Shown here: in pieces, positions 1 through 9,020 of the stretch | Layout: each line of letters starts with the position of its first letter | Position numbering within the stretch: position 1 is the stretch's first letter | NCBI GenBank assembly: GCA_963792895.1 | Contig: CAWBYA010000003.1 | Span: 372,001-436,000 of the forward strand | From: UBA6912 sp963792895 | Lineage (GTDB): Bacteria > Actinomycetota > Acidimicrobiia > Spongiisociales > UBA5794 | Length of the DNA: 64,000 nt | Direction: 5' to 3' | Position numbers and translations under genes: made by a program | Notes under the pieces: model-generated | The model's database searches: none | Seen by the model: only the letters and a program-made list of their open reading frames with translations | Told to the model about the DNA's origin: nothing

Positions 1-72
1 GCCGAGCACTACGGGTTCACACCTGACGCAGTGGCAGCACGCATCGCAGACTGGCTGGGCAGCCGAAGCTGA
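1..72 (+). CDS. C-terminal end of an unidentified protein (partial)
   Basis: The frame is open from the window edge and ends at TGA 70-72, giving the last 23 residues (AEHYGFTPDAVAARIADWLG then SRS). The GFTP-x-x-V-A-A-R pattern followed by a short helix resembles the C-terminal tail of transketolase-like enzymes, but 23 residues are too few for an assignment. The next start codon lies one base after the stop, so the two genes are probably co-transcribed. Confidence 0.45.
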   Translation, partial: AEHYGFTPDAVAARIADWLGSRS

Positions 73-73
73 T

Positions 74-742
74 ATGGACCTGACCCCGGCACTCGTGCTC
101 GCCATCTGGACGGCGGGAGTTGCGGGCGGCGCAGCTGCCGTCGCCTTCTGGAACGTCGTGGGCCCCGGGTACGTGTGGCTCGCGGCGGGCACCACGGCCG
201 TCTTCGGCGGCTCCGTCGTCCTCGCCGGCGGCGGAGGCTGGGCCGTTGCGGGGGTCGTCGCATCGATCGGCGGCCTGGCAGCGGCCCGCACCCCTGTGAT
301 TGCCGGCGCTTTACTTGCAGCGGCTGCCGTGAGCTTCGCACTGGCGGCCTGGACCGAGTCGCCGATTGGGCCGGTCGTGAGCGGGGCGCTGTTCGTCGGG
401 GGCATCACGTCTGAGATGCTGCTCGGCCACTGGTACTTGGTCGATCCGCGTTTGCCCCGCTGGGCGCTCTACCGGCTGACGGCTGCCGGAGCCGTCGGTC
501 TGTTGGTCGAAGTAGTCATCATCGGCGCCCGACTGGCATCGGATGGTCTTCAGGCGGATGCCGTGTTCGCCTGGGCCTACGCGGCGCTCGCCTTCATGAC
601 GGGATTGCTCGTAGCCGGCGTGTGGTTCTCGCTGCGCGAACCACGCTACACGGGGGTCATGGCGGCGACTGGGCTCGCCTACCTCGCGGTGCTCACGTCG
701 CTCGGTGTCCTGGTGGTCGGTCGCATGGTCGCGTACGCCTGA
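74..742 (+). CDS. Integral membrane protein of unknown function
   Basis: I do not recognise a characterised family. The 222-residue product is almost entirely hydrophobic, with about seven likely membrane segments rich in Ala, Gly and Val. The most distinctive stretch is GHWYLVDPRLPRWALYRLT near residue 116-134, a polar-aromatic loop between membrane helices that could bind a cofactor or partner. The ATG follows the upstream stop by one base, which indicates translational coupling to the gene cut by the window edge. It converges on the DUF3352-like gene on the other strand 50 bases downstream. Confidence 0.75.
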   Translation: MDLTPALVLAIWTAGVAGGAAAVAFWNVVGPGYVWLAAGTTAVFGGSVVLAGGGGWAVAGVVASIGGLAAARTPVIAGALLAAAAVSFALAAWTESPIGPVVSGALFVGGITSEMLLGHWYLVDPRLPRWALYRLTAAGAVGLLVEVVIIGARLASDGLQADAVFAWAYAALAFMTGLLVAGVWFSLREPRYTGVMAATGLAYLAVLTSLGVLVVGRMVAYA

Positions 743-791
743 CACGTGCGCGGAGCGCGGTGCCGCCTCTGATGCGGTGCGCTGTGGCGTG

Positions 792-2481
792 TCAGTAGTC
801 GACGACGAGGCGGAAGTCGACGACTTGAAGCTCGCCCTGGATCCTGTACCCGGCACCAGCCGCAACGAGGGGTGCCAGCACGTCTCTGGCGGCTTCGTCT
901 GCGACGAAGTCGCTCATCAGAGCTGCGATGTCGATGTACATCGCGAGGCCTTCACCGGCGACCAAATCGTCGACCCGGCGGTATCGCTCGGCGACGTCGA
1001 GACCGCCTGATCCATCGAGAAGCTCGATCAGGGCCGTCGGCGACGACGCCGCAAACAAGGCGTCATCGGTCACGGCGACCGCGCCAACCGGCACCCCTTC
1101 GACGTCGACGATGCGCAGGTCACGCTCTTGACGGACGGCGAGACCCTGGTCGACGAGCAGCGAGAGCGCATTGTCCAGCGCCCGGCCGACGACGGATGCG
1201 TCGTCGACCCCGATGCCGAAGAGCATGGCGATGTCGACCCCTGTCTCCTCCACCAACACGCCGTCAGATGCGGGCAGAGCGGCGAAGAGCATCTCGCCTC
1301 CGAACTGCGGCAGCAGGTCATCGATGAGTGACATCCCGATCGCTGCGTCGGCCGGCTCGGTGAGCATCGCGAGGTCCTGCTCGGTCAGTCCCGCGCCTGC
1401 GAGGTTGTCGGTGTAGCCGCCGGTGATGCTCTCGAGATAGCGGTCGGGAAGGGCGACGTCGATGAACCCGTAAGTGTCGCTCGGAAGGCGCCCGGCCCAT
1501 CGTCCGGCTGCAACGGTCAGACCGTCGGGCGCCCGACTGGAGGCGCGAATTGCGATGCCGTCGTCGTCGAGTGTGAGCGTCGCCATGCTGGAGCCAAGAT
1601 GATCCGGGAAGGGCGACTCGACGCCGAGCGTCGCGTTGAGCTGCGCGAGCTGGTCTCCCAGGGTCGGCGATGTGAAGAACGTCATGAGTGGCTCTCCGCT
1701 CAGTACGGATGCGAGCTCCTGGAAGTCGTCTCGCTGCGCCACCGAATCGGACGGGTGCCAACTCGATGGCTCGCCGTACCGTCGCCGTCGAATCGCCCAT
1801 CAAGAACCGGCCGTCGGTGAGGGCGACGACAACCGGAGCGTCCGCCGCTTCCAGGTAGTAGGCGGCGCTTCCTGCGACCTGAATGCGCTCGACGGCAACG
1901 CCCGCACGCTCCGCCTCTGCGATCGCCCTGTCGAGGAACGCCGCTGCCCTCGGCTCGTCTCGCACTTCTACCGTCGCCAGGAACATCGGCGTGGCAGGTT
2001 CTGCGAAGTCGTCGAGCGTGAGCATCGAGTCGGGGATCCATACTGCGATGGAGCCGCTGCGACCCACCCATCCCAGGATGTCCTCCGCAAAGCGAAACCC
2101 GCTCTCCTTCTCGGTCAGGTCGTCGAACTCCTGCAGTGCCGTCTCGAGGTCGGGGATCTCATCGATCATCCCGTGCTGCTGCAGAGGGTCGGCGAACGCA
2201 CGGATGAAGCGGTCGACCCGGTCGAGGTCGCGGATTTGGAGGAAGTCCATCGTCACGACGATGTCGGCGTCTGCGGGCACCGCCTCTGCGGCAGCATACG
2301 GAGAGCCGATGAAAGCTCGCCACGCAAGCACTGCGGCGATGGCAACGATCACGATGGCAGCGATCGCCGCGCCGACGAACAGGCTTCCGCGGCGCGCCGC
2401 TGCGCCGCTCGCTCCAATCACGATGGGGTTCCCGCTCGGGTCGAGCGGGCGAACTCGCACGTCAGAAGACTCGTCAGTCAT
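792..2481 (-). CDS. DUF3352-like membrane-anchored protein (frameshifted)
   Basis: This is a membrane-anchored extracytoplasmic protein of the DUF3352 type; its function is unknown. The N-terminal about 30 residues are cytoplasmic, a single membrane helix follows (residues about 31-54, SLFVGAAIAAIVIVAIA), and the rest contains two related alpha/beta halves with AVPADADIVVTMDF and EPLMTFFTS elements. The reading frame is broken near 1752: the upstream frame runs to AIELAP and the downstream frame continues as SDSVAQRDDFQEL. Removing one base there restores a single protein of about 562 residues. The homology-like continuity across the break suggests an assembly indel or a very recent mutation. 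Start is ATG at 2481. Confidence 0.75.
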
Positions 2482-2635
2482 CGGTTCCTACCTACCTCGA
2501 TCGTCGCCCTGGCCTCAGGCTTCGGATCGAAGATACAGGCTCGGGAGCTTGGGCGCATGAGTCGTCAGACCCGTCTCGTCTCGTCCTCCGTGCAGCGTGA
2601 GGTGCCGCCGCAGCGAATGGTTCCGCACGCGCCCC

Positions 2636-2641
2636 TAGGCT
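2636..2641 (+). promoter_or_regulatory. Candidate -10 box of a leaderless promoter
   Basis: TAGGCT lies 8 nt before the adenosyltransferase ATG at 2650 and no Shine-Dalgarno sequence is present. This spacing places transcription start at or next to the start codon. Confidence 0.4.
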
Positions 2642-2649
2642 GCGACCCG

Positions 2650-3207
2650 ATGAAGATCTATACCAAGAAGGGCGACGACGGCACGACCGGCCTGTTCTAC
2701 GGCGGCAGGGTGGTGAAGGACGACACCGGGCCTGAAGCGTACGGGACCGTCGATGAAGCGAACTCGGCGATTGGTGTCGCTCGGGCCATTGCCGTCGATG
2801 CCGACCACGTGCTCGCCGGGCGACTGCTCGACATCCAGCGCGAGCTGTTCGTGGTCGGCGCAGAGCTGGCGACCGATCCCGCCAATCACGACAAGCTCGA
2901 GCCCGGCGTCAGCAGGACCCACGCCGACATGGTCCTGCAGCTTGAGCGCGCGATCGACGCGATCGTTGAAAGCCGGGGCATGCCGACGGAGTTCGTCGTA
3001 CCGGGCGGTAACCCGCTGGCTGCGGCGATCGACGTGGCGCGCACCGTCGTCCGTCGGGCCGAGCGCCGTGCTGTGGCGCACACGCGAACGGCCGGCATCG
3101 AGGGGAGCCACGTCGTTCCCTATCTCAATCGCTTGGCCGACTACCTGTACATGGCGGCGCGGGCGGCGGAAGCCGACTGGACGCCGAGTCGACCTGAGGA
3201 GAGCTGA
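2650..3207 (+). CDS. Cob(I)alamin adenosyltransferase, PduO type
   Basis: It transfers the adenosyl group of ATP to cob(I)alamin to make adenosylcobalamin, the cofactor of methylmalonyl-CoA mutase (encoded at 21052). The 185-residue product has the family hallmarks: N-terminal TKKGDDGTTG nucleotide loop, YGTVDEANSAIG, and the C-terminal arginine-rich helix VVRRAERRAVAHTR followed by YLNRLADYLYMAAR. Length is normal for the single-domain PduO family. The ATG at 2650 begins the conserved MKIYTKKGDDG; longer upstream frames are non-conserved. The stop overlaps the ATG of the aminopeptidase gene by one base (TGATG). Confidence 0.93.
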   Translation: MKIYTKKGDDGTTGLFYGGRVVKDDTGPEAYGTVDEANSAIGVARAIAVDADHVLAGRLLDIQRELFVVGAELATDPANHDKLEPGVSRTHADMVLQLERAIDAIVESRGMPTEFVVPGGNPLAAAIDVARTVVRRAERRAVAHTRTAGIEGSHVVPYLNRLADYLYMAARAAEADWTPSRPEES

Positions 3208-4652
3208 TGGTGGATGTGAGGACCGGGCCGGCCGTGGCCGAAGGGAGCGGCGACCTGCTCGTCGTCCCCGTGATGAGCGAGTTGAGCTGGGGGCCCGGTG
3301 CCGACTGGGCCGCCGGCATGCTCGGTGACTGGCTCGAGCCGCATCTGGCCGGATGCGAGTTCACCGGCAAGGCCGGTCAGGTCGCCGTGGTACCGAGCGC
3401 TGGGGCGCTTCCCTACGGCAGTGTCGCGTTCGTGGGTCTGGGAGACGAGGTCGATGCAGAGGCGTTGCGGCGGGGTGCGGCGAACGCCGCGAAGTTGGCG
3501 GGGGCATACCCAACCGTCGTCACGACGCTGCACGACGTCGACATTGCCGGGGCCGCGGACGCAGTCGTGTTTGGGTTCCTTCTTGGCCGGTATCGGTTCG
3601 ACCGATACCTCAGTGAGCCGAAGGCGGCCACTCTCGAAGCGCTCGTTCTTGCCGGCGCAGACGATGCCGGCAGCCGCGGCGCCGTGATGGCCGAGGCGGT
3701 GTCGATGGCCCGCGATCTCGTCAACGAGCCAGCAGGTGGCAAGTCGCCATCCCGCCTTGCCACCTGGGCGTCGGAGAAGCTCACAGCAGTAGGGGTCGAG
3801 GTCGAGGTGTGGGACGAGGAGCGTATCGCCGCCGAGGGCCTTGGCGGTCTCGCAGGTGTGGCCGCGGGGTCGCATCAACCGGCTCGGCTGGTTCATGCGC
3901 ACTACCACCCAGATGAGGCGACCAGGAAGATCGCATTTGTCGGCAAGGGCATCGTGTTCGACAGCGGTGGTCTCTCGCTCAAACCCCCGGCGGGGATGGA
4001 GACGATGAAGACGGACATGTCGGGTGCGGCGGCCGTACTCAATGCGGTGTGGGCCATCGCCAAGCTGGAGTTGCCCATCGAGGTGATCGGGATCACGCCG
4101 CTCACGGAGAACATGCCCGGCGGTGGCGCCCTCAAGCCCGGGGACGTCTTCACAGCGCGGAACGGGAAGACCGTCGAGGTGCTCAACACCGACGCCGAGG
4201 GCCGGCTGGTTCTCGCCGATGGCCTCTCGCTGGCGGTCGAAGCCGAGCCATCGCTCGTGGTCGATGTGGCGACGCTGACGGGTGCGTGCATGGTCGCCCT
4301 CGGCAAGAGCGTCGCCGGGCTCTTTGCCTCGAGCGATGAAGTGGCACACCAGGTGGGGTCTGCTGCAGAGGCTGCAGGTGAGTCGGTGTGGCGTCTCCCC
4401 ATCGAGGCGTCGTACCGGCCGAAGCTCGAATCGGAGATCGCCGACATCAAGAACATCGGAGACCGGTACGGGGGAGCGATTACTGCGGCGCTGTTTCTGA
4501 AAGAGTTCGCAGGCGACCTGCCGTGGGCACATCTCGACATCGCCGGTCCTGCTCGTGCGGAGAGCGCCGAGCACTACATCACGAAAGGCGGCACCGGCTT
4601 CGGCGTGCGCACCCTGGTTGCGCTGGCCGAGTCCGCAGCAGTCGAGTCGTAG
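3207..4652 (+). CDS. pepA: Leucyl aminopeptidase (M17 family, cytosolic)
   Basis: This is a two-metal aminopeptidase that removes N-terminal residues from peptides in the cytosol. The 481-residue length is normal. The C-terminal catalytic domain carries the metal-binding and catalytic motifs GIVFDSGGLSLKP, KTDMSGAAAV and the M17 signature NTDAEGRLVLADGL. The N-terminal domain is a typical weakly conserved macro-like fold. The ATG overlaps the adenosyltransferase stop by one base, so translation is coupled. PepA proteins of some bacteria also bind DNA; nothing here shows that role. Confidence 0.94.
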   Translation: MVDVRTGPAVAEGSGDLLVVPVMSELSWGPGADWAAGMLGDWLEPHLAGCEFTGKAGQVAVVPSAGALPYGSVAFVGLGDEVDAEALRRGAANAAKLAGAYPTVVTTLHDVDIAGAADAVVFGFLLGRYRFDRYLSEPKAATLEALVLAGADDAGSRGAVMAEAVSMARDLVNEPAGGKSPSRLATWASEKLTAVGVEVEVWDEERIAAEGLGGLAGVAAGSHQPARLVHAHYHPDEATRKIAFVGKGIVFDSGGLSLKPPAGMETMKTDMSGAAAVLNAVWAIAKLELPIEVIGITPLTENMPGGGALKPGDVFTARNGKTVEVLNTDAEGRLVLADGLSLAVEAEPSLVVDVATLTGACMVALGKSVAGLFASSDEVAHQVGSAAEAAGESVWRLPIEASYRPKLESEIADIKNIGDRYGGAITAALFLKEFAGDLPWAHLDIAGPARAESAEHYITKGGTGFGVRTLVALAESAAVES

Positions 4653-4676
4653 CCTGCCCGGCTGTAGCCTTCCGCT

Positions 4677-5810
4677 ATGGAGCCGCTTCGCAGGCCGGGC
4701 ACCGACATCGAGCTGTCGCTGCTACGCGTCGTGGTCGGGTACCGGGTCTTCGGTACGCTGTGGCTGGGAGCGCTCGCCGCCATCACCCTGGCGGATCGGC
4801 CGGCTCCCGGGCGTCCATGGGTCGTGGTGGCCACGGCCATGGGCGTTGCCGCTTGGACCGCCCTCACGGTGTCGCTCTCTTTTCGACGTTCCCACGCGCT
4901 GCGCTCTGCGGGGTTCCTCGCCGTGGATGTCGTGATCGCGGGAGCCACGCTGCTGGCGCCGGACCTGGCGGGTTCCGGGTCGTTCGCAGGGGGATACGCT
5001 CTCGCGGCGGTGTTCCACGGCGCATACGCCTTTGGCTGGGGAGGAGCAGCTTCCGTCGGGGCTGGGCTCAGTGCGGTGGCGTTGTGGCAGGTGAACACCG
5101 ACGAAGTCGACGATCTGACGGCGTCGTCCGGTGCCGTGCTGGTCTATGCGTTCGCCGCTGCAGCCGCAGCATGGACGCTACAGGTGATACGGCATCGTGA
5201 TGGCTTGCGGGTCGCCGCCGAGACGGCATTGGCCGAGGCGCGGGCCGAACAGGCTCGCGCCGAGGAACGCGCCAATCTCGCCGCCCGCATCCACGATGGG
5301 GTGTTGCAGACTCTTGCACTCATACAGCGCGACCGTGAGGAGCCCACTCGAGTCGCCGCGTTGGCGCGCCGCCAAGAGCGGGAGCTGCGCCAGGTGTTGT
5401 ATGGGCAGGGCGGCGCCACGGGTGAGGGCTTCCGCGCCGCGCTCGCTGCTGCATGTGCCGACGTGGAAGACCTCTCAGGAACTCGCATCGACGTAGTGGC
5501 CGTGGGTGACCGCGCGTGGTCGCCGGACGTCGAGGCCATCGTGCTCGCCACACGCGAGGCCGTCGTGAACGCGGTGAAACACGCCGGGACGGAGGACGTG
5601 GCCGTGTACGGTGAAGCTGATGCCGATCACATGGTGGTGTTCGTGAGAGACCGAGGAACCGGCTTCGATCCACGAGCCGTGGCGCCGGAGCGCCGCGGCA
5701 TCGCCGAGTCGATCGTCCGCCGCCTCGCATCGGTCGGTGGCCGAGCCGAGATTCGGTCGGTGCCGGGCACCGGCACCGAAGTGAAGCTGCAAGTTGGCGT
5801 GGGGCCATGA
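4677..5810 (+). CDS. Sensor histidine kinase, HPK7 (NarL-partner) type
   Basis: This is a membrane histidine kinase paired with the downstream response regulator. The first about 170 residues contain five or six hydrophobic segments, followed by a coiled linker rich in Ala, Glu and Arg. The phosphorylatable His is H206 in ARIHDGVLQTL, of the short HPK7 class. The ATPase domain shows the N box EAVVNAVKHAG and the G box DRGTGFDP, and ends with GTGTEVKLQV. The topology resembles MacS/DUF5931-type kinases. The signal is unknown. A TAGCCT box at 4665-4670 lies 6 nt before the ATG, so the mRNA is probably leaderless. Confidence 0.88.
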   Translation: MEPLRRPGTDIELSLLRVVVGYRVFGTLWLGALAAITLADRPAPGRPWVVVATAMGVAAWTALTVSLSFRRSHALRSAGFLAVDVVIAGATLLAPDLAGSGSFAGGYALAAVFHGAYAFGWGGAASVGAGLSAVALWQVNTDEVDDLTASSGAVLVYAFAAAAAAWTLQVIRHRDGLRVAAETALAEARAEQARAEERANLAARIHDGVLQTLALIQRDREEPTRVAALARRQERELRQVLYGQGGATGEGFRAALAAACADVEDLSGTRIDVVAVGDRAWSPDVEAIVLATREAVVNAVKHAGTEDVAVYGEADADHMVVFVRDRGTGFDPRAVAPERRGIAESIVRRLASVGGRAEIRSVPGTGTEVKLQVGVGP

Positions 5811-6463
5811 CGGACGAGGCGAAAGCCCAGCCCATCCGGCTCTTCGTCGTCGATGACCACGACCTGTTCAGGGCCGGGGTCAAGAGCGAACTGCCAGACG
5901 ACATCGCTGTCATCGGAGAAGCATCCGAGGTGGGCCCTGCGATCGAGATGATCTGCGAGCGCACGCCGACGCTCGTCCTCGTCGACGTGCACATGCCTGG
6001 CGGGGGCGGCCGCGAAGTCATCACCAAGGTCCACGAGATCGACTCGTCGATCACGTTTCTCGCCATCTCGGCGTCCGATGCACCCGAAGACGTGGTGGCA
6101 ACGATTCGGGCCGGAGCGCGCGGCTACGTGACGAAGACCATTTCGGCTGCCGAACTCGCCGATGCGGTTCGCCGCGTGGCCGGGGGCGACGCGGTGTTCT
6201 CCCCGCAGCTCGCAGGGTTCGTGCTCGATGCGTTCTCGGCTATCCCGATCAAAGACATCGACCCTGAGCTCGATCAGCTGACGCCGCGTGAGCGAGAAGT
6301 CCTGCAACACATCGCCAGGGGCTACACATATCGGGAGATCGGCGAGCAGCTCTTCATCTCCCCGAAGACGGTCGAGCACCACGTTTCCGCCGTGCTGCGC
6401 AAGCTCCAGCTCTCCAACCGTCACGAACTCGGCCGCTGGGCCCACGACCGCAAACTCATCTGA
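5807..6463 (+). CDS. Response regulator, NarL/FixJ (LuxR-type HTH)
   Basis: This is the cytoplasmic partner of the kinase at 4677; the ATG overlaps the kinase stop (ATGA). The receiver domain (residues about 10-130) has the acidic pair in VVDDHDL, phospho-acceptor D60 in LVLVDVHMPG and the conserved Lys in GYVTKTIS. The C-terminal LuxR-type helix-turn-helix (about 155-215) reads LTPREREVLQHIARGYTYR and SPKTVEHHVSAVLRKL. Length (218 residues) is normal. Its targets are not evident. Confidence 0.93.
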   Translation: MTDEAKAQPIRLFVVDDHDLFRAGVKSELPDDIAVIGEASEVGPAIEMICERTPTLVLVDVHMPGGGGREVITKVHEIDSSITFLAISASDAPEDVVATIRAGARGYVTKTISAAELADAVRRVAGGDAVFSPQLAGFVLDAFSAIPIKDIDPELDQLTPREREVLQHIARGYTYREIGEQLFISPKTVEHHVSAVLRKLQLSNRHELGRWAHDRKLI

Positions 6464-6487
6464 TCCCCCCGACGTTGCGCGTTGCGC

Positions 6488-6514
6488 GAGGGCGATGAGA
6501 GGTGCGCCGCCCTC
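6488..6514. terminator. Hairpin between convergent genes
   Basis: GAGGGCG (6488-6494) pairs with CGCCCTC (6508-6514) around a 13-nt loop. It sits between the response regulator and the oppositely oriented ThiF-like gene. There is no T tract, so intrinsic termination is uncertain. Confidence 0.35.
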
Positions 6515-6607
6515 GAGATCCCGCAACCCCCGAGTCCCGCCGGGTCCGAAGCGGCGCCCGGCCGGCCTCGTGCCTTCGGGCCTGCAGGCGTTGCTGAGCC
6601 GAGATCC

Positions 6608-7804
6608 TCAACGAGCGGGCGTGGGGGCCGGGCGGCACGATGCGTCGTAGTCGACGAGGAGGGGCGGCTGCGTCTCGTCGGCACAGGCGGGGCAGCGCGG
6701 ATTGCGGGTGAGCCGCAGAGTCATGAAGGACTGCTCGAGGGCGTCGTACGTCAGCAGCCGACCGGCCAGCGAGTCGCCGATCCCGAGAATGAGCTTCAGC
6801 GTCTCGACCGCTTGAATGGTGCCGATCACCCCCGGAAGCACACCGAGTACCCCGGCCTCGGCGCACGAGGGCGCCAACTCTGGAGGCGGAGGTTCCGGAT
6901 ACAGACACCGGTAGCAGGCGCTCTCGTAGGGCCGGAACACCGACACCTGGCCCTCGAATCTCAGCACCGAGCCGTGCACGACCGGGACCTGGAGATGCAA
7001 AGAGGCATCGTTCACCAGGTAGCGGGTTGGGAAGTTGTCGGCGCCGTCGACAACGACATCGACATCCTTCATCAGGTCGAGCACGTTGGCTGCCGTGAGC
7101 CGCTCCTGCCGCGCCTCGACGGTGACGTCAGGGTTGAGACCCCGAATCGTTCTCCGAGCCGAATCGACTTTGGGTGTCCCGACCCGATCGGATGCGTGCG
7201 CCACCTGGCGTTGCAGGTTGCTGGCGTCGACGAGGTCGTCGTCGACGACGACGATGGTGCCGACTCCCGCGGCAGCGAGGTAGAGGGCAACGGGCGAACC
7301 CAGCCCCCCGGCACCGACCAGCAAGACTCGGGCAGCCAGAAGCTGCTGCTGACCCTCGAGCCCTACTTCAGGGAGTATGAGGTGGCGGTGGTAGCGGGCA
7401 TGCTGCTCGAGCGAGAGACCCTTCGGTGCGTTCCACCGCAGGCCGTCTGCCTTCCACCGAGTCAAGCCGCCGGCTACGGAGGCGACATCGCTGAAGCCCA
7501 TGCTGCGCAGCGTCTTGGCTGCGAGCAGGGACCGGTTGCCTGCTGCGCACAAGAGCAGGAGTGGCGTAGACGCGTCGGTGACCCGGCTGGAGAGGTCAGA
7601 TTCCAAGACGCCCCGCGGGATGAGCAACGCACCCGGTACGACGCCATCGACGTACTCGGTTGGCTCCCGCACGTCGACGAGCACCGCGCCCGCAGCGATG
7701 CGCCGCCATGCATCGTCGGGCGTCACCTCGGCGATCTCCGCCCGCGCAGCCGCCACGAGGTCTCGATACGGCGTAGTCACGATATGGCGAGAGTAGCCGT
7801 CCAT
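6608..7804 (-). CDS. Rhodanese-ThiF/MoeB fusion, sulfur-carrier adenylyltransferase
   Basis: The product adenylates the C-terminal Gly of a ubiquitin-like sulfur carrier (MoaD, ThiS or CysO type) and probably transfers sulfur to it. The N-terminal half (residues about 20-125) is a rhodanese domain with DVREPTEY and the catalytic Cys in LLLCAAGNRS. The C-terminal half is ThiF/MoeB: nucleotide motif GAGGLGSPVALYLAAAG, DDDLVDASNLQRQ, GTPKV and two CxxC zinc pairs (CYRC and CPAC). Actinobacterial MoeZ proteins usually have the domains in the opposite order. The ATG at 7804 is preferred; GTG 7810 and TTG 7834 are in frame upstream. No sulfur-carrier gene is adjacent, so the pathway is undetermined. 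Confidence 0.85.
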   Translation of the reverse strand: MDGYSRHIVTTPYRDLVAAARAEIAEVTPDDAWRRIAAGAVLVDVREPTEYVDGVVPGALLIPRGVLESDLSSRVTDASTPLLLLCAAGNRSLLAAKTLRSMGFSDVASVAGGLTRWKADGLRWNAPKGLSLEQHARYHRHLILPEVGLEGQQQLLAARVLLVGAGGLGSPVALYLAAAGVGTIVVVDDDLVDASNLQRQVAHASDRVGTPKVDSARRTIRGLNPDVTVEARQERLTAANVLDLMKDVDVVVDGADNFPTRYLVNDASLHLQVPVVHGSVLRFEGQVSVFRPYESACYRCLYPEPPPPELAPSCAEAGVLGVLPGVIGTIQAVETLKLILGIGDSLAGRLLTYDALEQSFMTLRLTRNPRCPACADETQPPLLVDYDASCRPAPTPAR

Positions 7805-7970
7805 TCGCACGTTGCGGGACGGAGTGCGTGGCAATTATTGGGCCGGTCGACGCATATCGAGCGGCCCCCAATGCGTGTACGTTTTGTTCGGGACGCGGTG
7901 CATGCGGGGCCGAGCGCGATCGTGTCGAGGTTCTTCGTGCACGATTCGGGGCCCCTGTAGGGGGAAGCAG

Positions 7971-9020
7971 ATGAGGATTCTGGTAACGGGCCATCGCGGA
8001 TACATCGGCGCGGTCTTGGCGCCGCGATTGCGTGCGCGCGGGCACCACGTGGTCGGCCTCGACTCCGGCCTGTACGCGGGGTGCGACTTCGGTGTGCCCC
8101 CTCCCGAGGTCCCAACCGTTGGATCCGACATTCGCGACGTCGCACGAGGCGATCTGGAAGGGTTCGATGCGGTCATCCACCTCGCAGCGCTGTCGAATGA
8201 TCCCCTCGGCAACCTCGCCCCGGAGCTGACTTACGAGATGAACCACCGTGCCACAGTTCGGTTGGCTGTCGCTGCGAAGGGTGCCGGTGTGGAGCGCTTC
8301 TTGTTCGCTTCGTCCTGCAGCTTGTACGGCGCAGGCGGTTCCGGTCTGCTCGACGAAGAGTCGCCGATGGCTCCAGTCACGCCCTACGGCGACTCGAAGG
8401 TCATGGCAGAACGCGACTTGTCGCAACTCGCCGACGACGACTTCTCGCCCGTCTACCTGCGCAATGCAACGGCATATGGCGCATCTCCGGCGCTCCGTCT
8501 CGACATCGTCGTGAACAACCTGACGGGCTGGGCGGTCACGACCGGGCAGGTGCGTATCCTCAGTGATGGATCACCGTGGCGCCCTCTCGTCCACGTTGCC
8601 GACATTGCTGCTGCGTTCGAGGCATGTTTGACCGCACCTCGTCACGCCATTCACGACCAAGCGCTCAATGTCGGGCGCAACGGTGAGAACTACCGGATCA
8701 GGGACGTTGCCGAGATCGTCGGCGACGCCGTCCCCGGCAGCGTCGTGTCATACGCCCCCGGGGGGGAGCCAGACACCCGCAACTATCGGGTCGACTTCTC
8801 CAAGGCCGCAGCCCTGCTTCCAGATTTTCATCCCGCGTGGGATGTCCCGGCGGGCGCTCGTGAGTTGTACGAGGCGTACGTCGCCGCTGGGCTCGACACA
8901 TCCACGTTCAACGGCGATGCCTATGTGCGCCTGCGGAAGCTCGAGTCGCTGTTGGACGCCGGCGCGCTCGATGGCGATCTGCGGTGGGTCGCCGCAGCCC
9001 CCGCTGGGCAGGACAGATGA
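7971..9020 (+). CDS. NAD-dependent sugar epimerase/dehydratase (extended SDR)
   Basis: This is the first gene of a four-gene sugar operon. The 349-residue protein is an extended short-chain dehydrogenase acting on a nucleotide sugar. It shows the NAD-binding motif TGHRGYIGAVL at the N terminus, the catalytic region ASSCSLYG, and Y-x-x-x-K in VTPYGDSKVMAE. The substrate cannot be read from sequence. The ATG at 7971 follows a strong ribosome site (GGGGGAAG); an upstream frame extension is non-conserved. The stop overlaps the next start (ATGA at 9017). A divergent promoter region of about 165 bases separates it from the ThiF-like gene. Confidence 0.88.
   Translation: MRILVTGHRGYIGAVLAPRLRARGHHVVGLDSGLYAGCDFGVPPPEVPTVGSDIRDVARGDLEGFDAVIHLAALSNDPLGNLAPELTYEMNHRATVRLAVAAKGAGVERFLFASSCSLYGAGGSGLLDEESPMAPVTPYGDSKVMAERDLSQLADDDFSPVYLRNATAYGASPALRLDIVVNNLTGWAVTTGQVRILSDGSPWRPLVHVADIAAAFEACLTAPRHAIHDQALNVGRNGENYRIRDVAEIVGDAVPGSVVSYAPGGEPDTRNYRVDFSKAAALLPDFHPAWDVPAGARELYEAYVAAGLDTSTFNGDAYVRLRKLESLLDAGALDGDLRWVAAAPAGQDR

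Noticed and set aside
1636..2649. N-terminal extension of the adenosyltransferase frame
   Set aside because: The extension is antisense to the DUF3352-like gene and non-conserved; the family start is at 2650 with a -10 box just upstream.
3141..4574. Open frame of 477 codons on the minus strand
   Set aside because: It is antisense to leucyl aminopeptidase; composition is typical of a shadow frame.
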